Assembly: GCF_009830125.1 (NCBI RefSeq)
Contig: NZ_WUPT01000001.1
Coordinates: forward strand, 1,426,001 to 1,490,000
DNA from: Kangsaoukella pontilimi
GTDB lineage: Bacteria > Pseudomonadota > Alphaproteobacteria > Rhodobacterales > Rhodobacteraceae
Reading direction: 5' to 3'
DNA: 64,000 nt
Shown: positions 20,001 to 27,784 of the stretch, in pieces
How the letters are laid out: each line of letters opens with the position of its first letter
Position numbering within the stretch: the stretch's first letter is position 1
Translations under genes and position numbers: made by a program
Notes under the pieces: model-generated
Database searches by the model: none
What the model saw: the letters and a program-made list of their open reading frames with translations, nothing else
Told to the model about the DNA's origin: nothing

Positions 20001-20917
20001 CCGACACCGTCCATCGCGCCCTGCTCGACCTTGGGCTGGCAGCTGGCCCGCCCGGCCCGCAGATCGCCCGCGAACCATGAGACCGACAGCGCGCTCGCAG
20101 ACACGCCCGGCAACTCTTCTTCCAGCGCACGCACCGACATTTCGAAATCCGTGACGCCGCTGGCGGTGTTCACATTGGCAGACCGGACCCGGCCCAGACT
20201 TTCCTCGAAATGCACAGGCGTCGTGGCAAGCGCATATTCCCCCATGCCGGGCCCGATACCGATAGCCCTTACACGGCTCGCCGGATCGCCCGCGCCGGTG
20301 CGCATCACCTCGAAAGTGAACTGAGGAATGCGGTTGCCGAACCGCTGGAGCGGCAGGTCCTCAATGACCACATAGGCGATTCCTCGATAGGCCGGTGCCT
20401 CGCCCACGCCCTCCACCGCCTCAATCACAGGATCGGGCAACTGCGCGTCATCACCCGGATAAAGCCGGAACGACAGATCAGCCGGAGAAATCTCGATCCC
20501 GTCGGCCCATATACGGCCCAACCGCGATATGACCCCCTCAGACAGCGCAATCGCCAGGCTTACCGAATAGGAATAGCTGGTGACCGTCGGCTGCGACGGC
20601 GTGCCCTTGCCCCCGCCCCCGCCTTCCTCGGTCACCGTCTCGCGAAAGCGCGACGCCCAGATCACCTGCCCCGACACCCGCACCCTGCCATGGACCGACG
20701 GCACAGGCAGACCCTCGCTAGCCCCTGTCAGGCGGAACCGGTCGATCCGCCCGGTCTCGACCCGGCGCGATCCCGCACCGAGGATCTTGTCGTCCACCAG
20801 CCGTCCCACGGTCGCCCCCACCGCGCGCCCAAGAGCCGCCGCACCGATCCCCAGGACCGACCCGCCAATGGACGAGCCGATCGCCGCACCGGCGGCGGAA
20901 AGAAGAAGTGTCGCCAT
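17072..20917 (-). CDS. GTA g15: tail tip protein with glycosidase-like barrel
   Basis: 1281 residues, the largest protein here and matching the GTA megatron/host-specificity protein. A hydrophobic Gly-rich start (residues ~1-45) is followed by a hub-like region, then a TIM-barrel domain of glycoside-hydrolase type (about 400-760), then a phage-tail_3 region and fibronectin-like C terminus (TWVRRTRIDGDRWEPL). The barrel keeps glutamates in IGSELVGL (near 453) and FTELGC (near 635), where retaining glycosidases have their acid and nucleophile. It probably forms the tail tip and digests or binds the recipient envelope. Confidence 0.92.
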   Translation of the reverse strand: MATLLLSAAGAAIGSSIGGSVLGIGAAALGRAVGATVGRLVDDKILGAGSRRVETGRIDRFRLTGASEGLPVPSVHGRVRVSGQVIWASRFRETVTEEGGGGGKGTPSQPTVTSYSYSVSLAIALSEGVISRLGRIWADGIEISPADLSFRLYPGDDAQLPDPVIEAVEGVGEAPAYRGIAYVVIEDLPLQRFGNRIPQFTFEVMRTGAGDPASRVRAIGIGPGMGEYALATTPVHFEESLGRVRSANVNTASGVTDFEMSVRALEEELPGVSASALSVSWFAGDLRAGRASCQPKVEQGAMDGVGMGWAVDGVTRAGAAVLPEKEGRSVYGGTPADRAVIEAIGRLGQADHEVMLSPVLLMDQIAGNGLADPTGGVEQPETPWRGLLEPEPGQDVTAEVDAFFGSAVAGDFSVSGGTVSYIGGDGFTYRRFVLHYAHLAAVAGGVSAFLIGSELVGLTRARAGDGSFPAVGQLKALAAEVRAILGPGTKVGYGADWTEYHSVRPVDAPGDVLFPLDALWSDANIDFVGISNYMPVSDWRGGTEHADAGWGAIYDLGYLQANIAGGEGHDWEYRTEEARALQIRSPIEDAAFGEHWVYRWKDIASWWSEPHHERVSGARAGAPTGWVPGSKPVWFTELGCPAVDRGTNAPGRRVEAEARDSSGARDDLLQARYLDAVATYWDDPERNPVSSVYGGPMVATDRMFFWGWDARPYPQFPASLSVWSDGAGYGAGHILAGRMASRSLASVVEEVCTASGLTDVDVSGLYGLVRGVSLEGGRDARAALQPLLMAAGADAVERDGQLVFRSRGARLTEVLSQERLVWAQGTDVISHLREAQSGVAGRVQLDFLEADGDYEVRAAEARFPDADDSVIARSELPLVLTQGEGRALTERWLSEVRVARESVRFTLPPSSTLAAGDVVAFEEDTDGARYRIDRIEEGGERRVEAVRIDAGTFEVAADAETIVARPPVLAPLPVASKIMDLPLVVGEEAVAAPWVVAASDPWPGSVAVYMQRGSVWRFETELTQRALIGETLNGLGRASPHRFDRGPALKVRLVAGALSSIDEAALYSGGNAALIRSAAGGPWEVFQFRDAVLSEPDVWDLSMRLRGQQGTDGTMPESYPTGSRVVILDGALRQMSLRSNYLGQPQVYRVGPANKPVDHPSFTTIEATTFGLGFRPYAPAHVRARRDESGDVTVTWVRRTRIDGDRWEPLDVPLGEVAESYVVRVFVGSALRREVTVSTPSWTYGAAEAAADGVTGAYRVEVAQISDRFGPGLFGKVEIND

Positions 20918-20941
20918 TGGAAGCTCCCAACGTGAAGGAGG

Positions 20942-21379
20942 TCAGGTCAGACCCGGAAAGGAAAACACCGCCGCCACCCGCCGCCGCCAGGGCAGCGACA
21001 GCGAAGACTGCACGACCCCATGCCCGGAATAGGCATGGACAAAGGCCGGATGGGCGCCCGACCGCGTAAGAATGCCAAGATGCTTGGCCACCGCCCCATC
21101 CCGCATCCGAAAGAGCAGCACGTCGCCCGGCGCCATCTCCGCCGCAGGGCGTTCGACTAGATGCCGCCGAGCCGCAGCCAACAGCACATCGCGCCGCTCG
21201 ACCTCGTCCCAGTCCCGCGAATAGGGCGGCGGCACCTCGGGTTCATGGCCCGCCACCGCACGCCACACGCCCCGCAAAAGGCCAAGGCAATCGCTCCCCG
21301 CGCCCTTGACCGATGCCTGATGGCGATAGGGCGTGCCGATCCACGCCTCCGCCTCTGCTACGATATCCGCACGGTTCAC
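20942..21379 (-). CDS. GTA g14: NlpC/P60 cell-wall peptidase
   Basis: 145 residues. The active-site cysteine lies in GSDCLGLLRGVWR (Cys30), and KHLGILT supplies the histidine of the papain-like triad. NlpC/P60 enzymes cut the peptide stem of peptidoglycan; in the GTA tail this would open the recipient's wall. The start overlaps the stop of g13 by four bases (ATGA), and g15 begins 24 bases downstream. Confidence 0.92.
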   Translation of the reverse strand: MNRADIVAEAEAWIGTPYRHQASVKGAGSDCLGLLRGVWRAVAGHEPEVPPPYSRDWDEVERRDVLLAAARRHLVERPAAEMAPGDVLLFRMRDGAVAKHLGILTRSGAHPAFVHAYSGHGVVQSSLSLPWRRRVAAVFSFPGLT

Positions 21380-22260
21380 GACCGCCTGGTCCCGCCATCG
21401 TTGCGGTCCGCCGACACCGGGTAAGACATCAGCCAGTCCTCACCCGGAATATCCGGAAAACCGCGAAAATTCAGAAAGTTGTCGAACTTCTCGCGGCAGG
21501 TCTCCGCGCGCTTGTCACACCCCGCCACCAGCCGCAAAGTGTCGCCAGGCTGCAACCCCGCCGACAGGAAGGACCAGAGCTCGACCACGCGCTGCCCGGC
21601 GATCAGGCGATCCCGCTTCACCGATCCGCTCGCGCCCACACCCGCGCCTGTCTCGACGCTGACCCGCCCGCGCGAAAACCAGCCCTCGGAATAGGCCTCA
21701 CCGCCTGCCAGCCACAGCTCGCTGCCCCGCTCGATCCGCACCACCGGCAGCGCGACCGACACCTCAGGCGCCCCGATATCCACCCCGCAGGCACGATCGC
21801 CCAGAACGGCGCCGCAACGCTTCTGATAGCTCCGCCCGATGGGCCGGTTCAGCCGGTCGGACAGCCCCCGCAATTCGCACCGGAAAGACGCCCCGCTCCG
21901 CTCGATCTCGCCCAGGTTGCCGCGAAAAATCCGCCGGCGCGCAGACGTGTCCGCCCAGTTCACCAGCCAGAGCTCGACCTCGGCTCCGTCGAACAGCCCG
22001 GCGCGGATGTCCCCCTCCGAAATTGCAGGGTCACTCAGAACGCCAACCGCCTCGCTATTGTCGACGGCAAGGCCCGTGGTCTGCTCCACGGCACGCGCCG
22101 ACAGACCCGCAGACGCTGAAAAGACGACGCCCGCGAAACTCAGATCACGGTCGTGATCCGTGAACCCTAACTCGCGCCCGTCACGCCGCCTCACCAGCCA
22201 CGCGCGCGCCACCGTCGTCGTCCCCGTGGCCAGATGCGCGGCCAGCGCAGCGGCGCTCAC
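21376..22260 (-). CDS. GTA g13: hub protein, DUF2163 / phage_BR0599
   Basis: 294 residues. N-terminal DUF2163 motifs include TTTVARAWLVRRRDG and GFTDHDRDLSFAGV. The C-terminal domain has a cysteine set, KRCGAVLGDRACGVD and GCDKRAETCREKFDN, in paired C-x6-C spacing. In related tail hub proteins such cysteines coordinate an iron-sulfur cluster (lambda gpL, and I believe the R. capsulatus GTA hub), so the same is inferred here. Its start overlaps g12 by four bases. Confidence 0.92.
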   Translation of the reverse strand: MSAAALAAHLATGTTTVARAWLVRRRDGRELGFTDHDRDLSFAGVVFSASAGLSARAVEQTTGLAVDNSEAVGVLSDPAISEGDIRAGLFDGAEVELWLVNWADTSARRRIFRGNLGEIERSGASFRCELRGLSDRLNRPIGRSYQKRCGAVLGDRACGVDIGAPEVSVALPVVRIERGSELWLAGGEAYSEGWFSRGRVSVETGAGVGASGSVKRDRLIAGQRVVELWSFLSAGLQPGDTLRLVAGCDKRAETCREKFDNFLNFRGFPDIPGEDWLMSYPVSADRNDGGTRRS

Positions 22261-22889
22261 AGCCTGAGCTCCACAATCGGCACATTCGGCACCTCGCCTG
22301 CGCGGAAACTGGCGACCGACACCTGGATGGCGTCGGTGTCGAACCGCACCGGCACGTCGAACTCGAACCCAGCTGTGACCACAGCGCCCGGCCCCGGCGC
22401 CTCGGTCAGCGCCACCTTGCCCGTCGAGATATCCACCGAGAAATCGACGCTCTCGACCTTCGGGTCGCCGCCCACGGCAATCAGAACCGTGCCCGACACC
22501 GGCTTGGCGATGGGCCGGGTATAGGTCTCGCTGCCCGACCGGTATGTCTTCTGCAGCCCGAAGACCTTCGTTAGCCCGTCACCCGTCCCAATCACCTGAT
22601 CGCCCGGCGCCGGAGCCTCCAGCACCCCGCAGGATCGGTAGTCGGCCCAATCCTTCCAGCGGAACCCGTAAAGCGCCCCGCGCCGCGCCTCGAAGAACGC
22701 GATCAGCGCCTCGACATCCTCCAGCGACCGCATCCCCAACCCGGCATCGTAGCGACGCCTCGAATGAGCCCAGGGGCTGTTCCGCTCCTCGAACCCGTTG
22801 GCCAGCGACACGATCTCGGTCCGCCGCTCGGGGCCGCCGGACGAGCCGAAGCTCAGCGAGGCGGGAAAACGAATTTCGTGAAAACTCAT
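22257..22889 (-). CDS. GTA g12: distal tail protein, DUF2460
   Basis: 210 residues. The opening MSFHEIRFPASLSFGSSGGP and the FRWKDWADYRS motif are hallmarks of DUF2460 distal tail proteins, which form the ring linking tail tube to hub. The ATG at 22889 follows GAGGG with seven-base spacing and fits the family's N terminus; an upstream GTG/ATG frame extension was rejected. It shares a four-base overlap with g13. Confidence 0.9.
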   Translation of the reverse strand: MSFHEIRFPASLSFGSSGGPERRTEIVSLANGFEERNSPWAHSRRRYDAGLGMRSLEDVEALIAFFEARRGALYGFRWKDWADYRSCGVLEAPAPGDQVIGTGDGLTKVFGLQKTYRSGSETYTRPIAKPVSGTVLIAVGGDPKVESVDFSVDISTGKVALTEAPGPGAVVTAGFEFDVPVRFDTDAIQVSVASFRAGEVPNVPIVELRL

Positions 22890-22899
22890 AGACTTGCCC

Positions 22900-23556
22900 T
22901 CACATGTTCCGCTGACCAAGGCTCAACGCCCGGCCAAGCTGCGCCGCGATCTGGCTTTGCGAACGCTGAAATCCCTGCACATCGGGCGTCGTCACATTGA
23001 CGACCACCTGCACCGGGCGTGCGCCGCCCGCAGCCCGGACCCCCAGCTTCCCGTCCGCGCCGCGGCTCAGCGGCATGATCGCCTCCGGCCCCGCCTCACC
23101 CATCAGGCCCCAGCCGCCCCGCATTGGAAATGCCGTCGCCCCCGACACGACACCGCCCGTGGCAAAGGGCGTGACGCGCCCTTGGGCGAAACTCGCTCCA
23201 TCGGCAAAGGCGCCACCGAAGACGCCGCTGATCCCCTCGGCCAGAAGCCCGCCCAGATGGTTGGTCACCGGCTTGATCGCTGCCGAATAGGCGGTGCTGA
23301 TCAGGCTTTGCGCGACGGTCGAAAGCACGTCGCTCGCCCGCCCGCCATCCAGCACGATGTCGTCGAAAGCACGCTTGAGGCCCCGCGACAGACCCTTGGA
23401 CATGACATCCACATCCCGCCCCGAGGCCGCCACCCGCGCCGACATCTTCTCAACCTCCGAGGCGAAAGCAGCCGTCACGGAACCCGCACCGCCCGCGGCC
23501 GCCTCGAGATCGCGGAGCGCCTCGTCCAACGCGTCGATTTCTTCAATGTCAGCCAT
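22900..23556 (-). CDS. GTA g11: short tape-measure protein
   Basis: 218 residues, very short for a tape measure but right for the stubby GTA tail. An acidic helical start (ADIEEIDALDEALRDLEAAA) leads to a coiled region and a glycine-rich membrane-like middle (GGLLAEGISGVFGGAFADGA). The C terminus carries GGVVSGATAFPMRGGWGLMG and EAGPEAIMPLSRG, the conserved phage tail tape-measure C-terminal motif. It overlaps g10.1 by eight bases. Confidence 0.88.
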   Translation of the reverse strand: MADIEEIDALDEALRDLEAAAGGAGSVTAAFASEVEKMSARVAASGRDVDVMSKGLSRGLKRAFDDIVLDGGRASDVLSTVAQSLISTAYSAAIKPVTNHLGGLLAEGISGVFGGAFADGASFAQGRVTPFATGGVVSGATAFPMRGGWGLMGEAGPEAIMPLSRGADGKLGVRAAGGARPVQVVVNVTTPDVQGFQRSQSQIAAQLGRALSLGQRNM

Positions 23557-23752
23557 TGCTTACCTCGTTTCTTTCATCCGGAAAGGCCCGCTCAAGGGCC
23601 GCCAGCCTATCCCGTGTCAAAGGCATCGCCGCTCCGCCCGCGCCTGCCAGAAGCGCGAACTCGCCCGGTGTCATCCGCCACACATCCTCGGGCCTCAGCC
23701 CCCGTGCGAACCCCGCCCGGATCAGCGCCGCCCAGTCGAAGGCGCCGCTCAT
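23549..23752 (-). CDS. GTA g10.1: phage tail assembly chaperone
   Basis: 67 residues. The sequence FDWAALIRAGFARGLRPEDV and WRMTPGEFALL match the small phage tail assembly chaperone family (TIGR02216-like). It follows g10 with a four-base ATGA overlap rather than by ribosomal frameshift, and precedes the tape measure, the position of the second chaperone in long-tailed phages. Confidence 0.83.
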   Translation of the reverse strand: MSGAFDWAALIRAGFARGLRPEDVWRMTPGEFALLAGAGGAAMPLTRDRLAALERAFPDERNEVSNG

Positions 23753-24066
23753 CCGCCCGGCTCGGAAAAGGCGCGCACAAGCAGAACCGCCGCCGCCCGC
23801 GCCGCGCCCGTCACGCCGCCGTCGATCTCAGCCGTGAGCAGTTCACGGGCGTCCCCCGACCAGCCACCGCCCCTTAGACCGGCGACGATGACCGACAGAA
23901 CGTCCCGCGTGGTGAAGGCGCCCGTCTCGAAGCGCCGCACCATCTCGACGAGGCCGCCGCCCCCCAGATCGGCTTCCAGCTCAGCCAGCGCACCCAGCGT
24001 CAGCCGCATCACCCGGCGTTCGCCATCCAGACGGATCGCCACCTCTCCGGCGCGCGGGTTCGCCAT
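23749..24066 (-). CDS. GTA g10: tail assembly chaperone, gene transfer agent family protein
   Basis: 105 residues. MANPRAGEVAIRLDGERRVM then LTLGALAELEADLGGG is the standard start of the GTA gp10 family, which chaperones the tape measure during tail assembly. Start and stop overlap the neighbours (one base with g9, four with g10.1), so translation is coupled. Confidence 0.88.
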   Translation of the reverse strand: MANPRAGEVAIRLDGERRVMRLTLGALAELEADLGGGGLVEMVRRFETGAFTTRDVLSVIVAGLRGGGWSGDARELLTAEIDGGVTGAARAAAVLLVRAFSEPGG

Positions 24067-24479
24067 CAGAGCGCCGTGAAGGTCAGACGCCCGGCGGACG
24101 CCATGGCGATCTCGTAAGTGGCCTCGCCGTTATGGCTCCCGGCATATTCGATCGAGGTGATCAGGAACGCGCCTTCGACGATGCCGAAATCGGGAATAAT
24201 CACCTGAAAATCAGGGGTTTCGCCATCGAAGAAGATCTGTCGAGCCCGCTCGTCGGTCGAGGTGTCCTTGAACACGCCCGAGCCCGAGATCGCCGCCGAC
24301 TTCACGCCCGCGCCGCCAATCAGCTCGCGCCAGCCGCCCTGGCTTTCCAGGCTGGTGACGTCCACCGACTCCTGGTTGAACGACAGCCGCGTGGCTCTCA
24401 GCCCCGCCACCGTCTCGAACTGACCGCCCCCCGTAAGGTCGAGCTTGATCAGAAGGTCCTTGCCGTTTTGTGCGCCCAT
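24066..24479 (-). CDS. GTA g9: major tail tube protein, TP901-1 type
   Basis: 137 residues. GKDLLIKLDLTGGGQFETVA, FNQESVDVTSLESQGGWREL and GSGVFKDTSTDERA are typical of TP901-1-family tail tube proteins, which stack as hexamer rings. The ATG at 24479 has AGGAG eight bases upstream; a GTG three codons earlier lacks usable spacing. It lies 22 bases after g8. Confidence 0.93.
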   Translation of the reverse strand: MGAQNGKDLLIKLDLTGGGQFETVAGLRATRLSFNQESVDVTSLESQGGWRELIGGAGVKSAAISGSGVFKDTSTDERARQIFFDGETPDFQVIIPDFGIVEGAFLITSIEYAGSHNGEATYEIAMASAGRLTFTAL

Positions 24480-24501
24480 CGGCCCCACTCCTTGCGATAT
24501 G

Positions 24502-24912
24502 TCAGTTGTCTTCGACCAGCACGCGGAACGTCATGTCGATCCGCCTGGCCCCACTCCTGCGATCCCTGCGCGCCCTGGCGCGGAAGAACGTGGTCCCGAT
24601 GACCCTTCCTCGTGTTAGCACCGGCCGGGCATCGACCAGCGCGTCCGAAACCACGCCAGCGACCTCCTTCGCGGTCCTGAAACCCTCGGCATCGCTGACC
24701 ACCGAAATCGTGATCCGGTGCTCCGCCATGGCTCCGGTCTGATGCGACCGGTCCCGAACCTCGCCGGCGCCGATGATCAGATACGTCCCGGTCACCGCGC
24801 CCGCCGGCAGATCGTCATGGATCGCCCCGCCGATCAGCGCGGCCAGCGCCGCGTCCCCGCTCAGCAGGTCATAGAATGCCGCCTGCACGGCATCCGAATT
24901 GGCCAGGCTCAT
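24502..24912 (-). CDS. GTA g8: tail terminator, DUF3168
   Basis: 136 residues. AVQAAFYDLLSGDAALAALI and HDDLPAGAVTGTYLIIGAGE are DUF3168 signatures; these proteins cap the tail tube and join it to the head. The start overlaps g7 by four bases. Confidence 0.9.
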   Translation of the reverse strand: MSLANSDAVQAAFYDLLSGDAALAALIGGAIHDDLPAGAVTGTYLIIGAGEVRDRSHQTGAMAEHRITISVVSDAEGFRTAKEVAGVVSDALVDARPVLTRGRVIGTTFFRARARRDRRSGARRIDMTFRVLVEDN

Positions 24913-25241
24913 GGCTGCACCTCCTCTTCGACCAGACAGGTCATCGTGCCGCCACCCTCGTCATCGATGACGCTCCGGACGTGAAACGCCCGCGCGCCTT
25001 CGCGGAACCGGTCGCCCGGCGCCGGTCGCGACAGCGCACCGAAGGGAACCGCCCGCATCACCGCGCGGTAGCGCGTGACCGATACCGGCCCATCCTCGGA
25101 CGAGGGAAAGCCGCCGCCCCGCGGATCGAGCCGCGCCCAGTGAACGCCCTTCTCGACCCAGACGCTCGCGCGCCCGCCACGACCATCCGGCAACCCCTCA
25201 CGCGCCTCGAGGATCAGCCGCCGCGGCCGCCCGGCACTCAT
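24909..25241 (-). CDS. GTA g7: head-tail adaptor (head closure) protein
   Basis: 110 residues, rich in basic residues at the start (RPRRLILEAREGLPDGRGG) with ARLDPRGGGFPSSEDGPVSV and a beta-rich C-terminal half ending in TCLVEEEVQP. Size and position match the phage head-closure/SPP1-type head-tail adaptor encoded by GTA g7. It overlaps both neighbours by four bases. Confidence 0.85.
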   Translation of the reverse strand: MSAGRPRRLILEAREGLPDGRGGRASVWVEKGVHWARLDPRGGGFPSSEDGPVSVTRYRAVMRAVPFGALSRPAPGDRFREGARAFHVRSVIDDEGGGTMTCLVEEEVQP

Positions 25242-25834
25242 GCCCCGCCCCCGAAGAGACGGATCACGCGATGGCGGGACAAGAGCCGCGCGACACCATC
25301 AGGCAGCGCCCGCCCGCGCTCGACCATCGCGCCGCGGTTGTCATAGTAATGCGCGCCCAGCATCAGCGTGGCCTGCGCCAGGTCCGCCGGGACGTCGCTC
25401 CACACCGGCCCGAAGCCCGCATCGAAGACGAGCTCGGCCGTCCCGCCCACCGGGATCGTCGGCAGAGCCCAGCCCGTCGAGATGATCTCGGGCCGTTGGC
25501 CGTCTTGAACAAGCCGGAACCGCGCGGGCGGAATATCCGTCTCACCGCCGCCCATATCCGTGATCCGGAAGGACAGGACCGACGAGATCGGCGCCACCGG
25601 AAGAGAGACGCGGCCCAGGTCGCGCCACGCGGTCCGCACATATTGGTAACGGCGCTCCAGAAGCACTTTCGAGGTATCCCCCTCGACCGCCGCAATCGCG
25701 GCTCGCAGGATCGGGATCAGGACCGGGTCCTGAAATCCATCATCCGGAAAGCCGGTGCCCAGTTGCAGGTGAGCGCGGAACTCCGCCACCGGCAGCGCCT
25801 GATCAGGCACCTGCGTTTGTTCGAACAACATCAT
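25238..25834 (-). CDS. GTA g6: head-tail connector, phiE125 gp8 family
   Basis: 198 residues. HLQLGTGFPDDGFQDPVLIP, AAIAAVEGDTSKVLLERRY and LGAHYYDNRGAMVERG are the features of phiE125 gp8-type connector proteins that dock under the portal. Two ATG codons are adjacent; the first has GGAG seven bases upstream. It is separated from the capsid gene by a 151-base structured gap. Confidence 0.9.
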   Translation of the reverse strand: MMLFEQTQVPDQALPVAEFRAHLQLGTGFPDDGFQDPVLIPILRAAIAAVEGDTSKVLLERRYQYVRTAWRDLGRVSLPVAPISSVLSFRITDMGGGETDIPPARFRLVQDGQRPEIISTGWALPTIPVGGTAELVFDAGFGPVWSDVPADLAQATLMLGAHYYDNRGAMVERGRALPDGVARLLSRHRVIRLFGGGA

Positions 25835-25985
25835 GGAACTACTCCGAAATTCGCGCCAGTTTGGTCGCCGTCGGATGCCGGGCCGGCCAAAGCCCGCCGC
25901 GTCGAGGGACCAGCGCGGCTGAGCGCGCCCGGCCCGGCACCCGATCGCCGGACCCTCCCGGGGTCCAGCCTCTCACGCAGCCCGC
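25835..25985 (-). promoter_or_regulatory. Structured gap between capsid (g5) and g6
   Basis: The only sizeable untranslated stretch inside the otherwise overlapping GTA operon. It holds 11-base perfect arms (25876-25886 with 25929-25939) around a GC-rich 42-base interior, and a second hairpin GGACCC/GGGTCC (25950-25955 with 25961-25966). Read in the transcript direction these lie just past the capsid stop. A role as 3' stabiliser or partial terminator that raises capsid over downstream products is inferred. Confidence 0.55.
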
Positions 25986-27173
25986 CTACGCGACCGCGAA
26001 CTTCAGAAGCTTGATCGCAGCAAAGTCGCTCACGTCACCGCCCACGCGCTTCGTCGCGTAAAAGAGCACGTTCGGCTTGGCCGAGAACGGGTCGCGCAGG
26101 ATGCGCAGGTCCGGACGCTCGGCCACGGTATAGCCCGCACCAAAATCACCGAACGCGATCGCATCGGCACCCGTCGCGATGTCGGGCATGTCCTCGGCAA
26201 TCAGCACCGGATAGCCCAGAAGACGCGCAGGCTCGCCCGCTGCCAGACCGTCCGACCAGAGGAAGCGGCCATCGGCATCTTTGATCTTGCGCACGGCACC
26301 GGCGGTCTTCGAGTTCATCACGAAGGTACCGTTGGCGCGGTAGCGCGCGCCCAGCCCGTAGACCAGGTCGATGATCGCATCCGCCGGGTTGCCTGCGTCG
26401 AAGCCGCCATCAACGCCGGTCGGGACATAGCCGAGGCTGCCCCAGGCCCAGACGTCATTGTCGACGGTCGGGTGCGAAAGGAACCCCTTGGGCTTGTCGA
26501 TACCGTCGCCCGAGACAAAGGCCGCCGCTTCCGAAGTCGCGAACTTCTCGGCAATACGCGCCGAAAGCCAGCCCTCGATGTCGAATGCACTGTCGTCCAA
26601 CAGGCGCTGCGACGCCTTGGGCAGGGCCGACAGCTCGTGCAGCGGGATCGAAATGCGCTCGATGACCGGGGTGCCGGTCTCGGTGGTGGCGGCGGTCTCG
26701 GTCGCCCAGCCGGCGCCCATCTCGGTCGAGTCGATCAGCACGTCATAGGACGTCGCCTCGACATTCACGACATTGGCGACCTGGCGGATCGAGGCCGTCG
26801 ACCGCAGAACGGACGACACGCTCGCCGCCGTTTTCGGATCGACGAGGTAACCGCCATCGCCGGCAACGGCGGTGGACATGGCTTTGCCTTCCAGCTGGAG
26901 ACCCCGCAGACCGTCATCCTCGCCGGTGCGGACATAGGCCGCGAAGGCCTTCTGGTGCGGGACCTCTTCTTCGGTCGCCGTGGTCAGCGCCGGGCGGCGC
27001 AGAGTGGTCAGGGTAGATTTGCGGTCCAGCATTTTCAGTCGCTCTTCCTGTTGTTCAAGTTTCTCGGTGATGTCCTTGGCAAAGCCCGAAAAAGCGGCCT
27101 TCACCTCGTCTGCGGCAGTTCGGGACCGGGGCAGATCTTCCCCGTCCCGAGCCTTGGTCTCGGGGTCTGTCAT
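25986..27173 (-). CDS. GTA g5: HK97-fold major capsid protein
   Basis: 395 residues. Residues ~1-100 are charged and coiled-coil-like (KDITEKLEQQEERLKMLDRK), the scaffold delta domain removed by the protease. The rest is the HK97 capsid fold, with GGYLVDPKTAASVSSVLRST, MGAGWATETAATTETGTP and NPADAIIDLVYGLGARYRAN. It builds the small GTA head that packages host DNA. It starts 32 bases after the prohead protease gene. Confidence 0.95.
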   Translation of the reverse strand: MTDPETKARDGEDLPRSRTAADEVKAAFSGFAKDITEKLEQQEERLKMLDRKSTLTTLRRPALTTATEEEVPHQKAFAAYVRTGEDDGLRGLQLEGKAMSTAVAGDGGYLVDPKTAASVSSVLRSTASIRQVANVVNVEATSYDVLIDSTEMGAGWATETAATTETGTPVIERISIPLHELSALPKASQRLLDDSAFDIEGWLSARIAEKFATSEAAAFVSGDGIDKPKGFLSHPTVDNDVWAWGSLGYVPTGVDGGFDAGNPADAIIDLVYGLGARYRANGTFVMNSKTAGAVRKIKDADGRFLWSDGLAAGEPARLLGYPVLIAEDMPDIATGADAIAFGDFGAGYTVAERPDLRILRDPFSAKPNVLFYATKRVGGDVSDFAAIKLLKFAVA

Positions 27174-27205
27174 CTGGATAATCCTCTGAAGTTGGGGTTG
27201 TCCGG

Positions 27206-27784
27206 TCAGCCGGTACGGGCCGCACGGGTCAGGTCGCGGCGCGCAGCTTCGATCGCCGCCGCAACATCACGCATGACCGCATCCTCGGGGTCGTCCCCCT
27301 TTGCGCCCACCCGTGCCTCGGGAAGCATCGGAAAGGTCACCAGCGACACTTCCCAAAGCTCCAGTTCCTTCAGCCGGCGCGCACCGGCCTTGTCCTTCGT
27401 CGCCTTCAGCGTGCGATAGCCGATCGACAGGCCCTCGATGGCCCCTGCCTCGATCAGCGCCGCCGCCTCCTGTGCGCGCGCCACACCGGGCAGCAGACGG
27501 CCCTTGACGTACAGCCCGACCGCATCCTCGCGCACCTCGTCCCAGACGCCGATGGGTTGGGCCGGGTCATGCTGCCAAAGCATCTTCACACGCCGCCCCG
27601 CCGCGGCCAGCTCGGCCAGCGACGCCGCATAGGCCCCCGGCTCGACAATATCGCCGCCCCGGTCCGTCACTCCGAAAAGCGAGGCATAGCCCTCGATCAC
27701 TTGCCCGTCGACAAGGCTCAAGCCGCTGTCGACAATGGAAAACTTCCGCTCAAGTCCGATTTCGGTCAACCCGTCCATGCCCAT
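27206..27784 (-). CDS. GTA g4: HK97-type prohead protease
   Basis: 192 residues. Catalytic His72 (WQHDPAQPIG) and Ser120 (GLSIGYR) are both present in the herpesvirus/HK97 serine protease fold, with a following acidic residue in LELWEVSLV. It matures the capsid by cutting off the delta domain. The ATG at 27784 overlaps the portal stop (TGATG); the frame stays open much further upstream but that part is the shadow of the portal gene. No g3.5-like gene lies between portal and protease. Confidence 0.93.
   Translation of the reverse strand: MGMDGLTEIGLERKFSIVDSGLSLVDGQVIEGYASLFGVTDRGGDIVEPGAYAASLAELAAAGRRVKMLWQHDPAQPIGVWDEVREDAVGLYVKGRLLPGVARAQEAAALIEAGAIEGLSIGYRTLKATKDKAGARRLKELELWEVSLVTFPMLPEARVGAKGDDPEDAVMRDVAAAIEAARRDLTRAARTG

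Noticed and set aside
23549-24066. Programmed frameshift joining the two tail chaperones
   Set aside because: The genes overlap by ATGA with a proper start for g10.1 and no slippery sequence was found at the junction.
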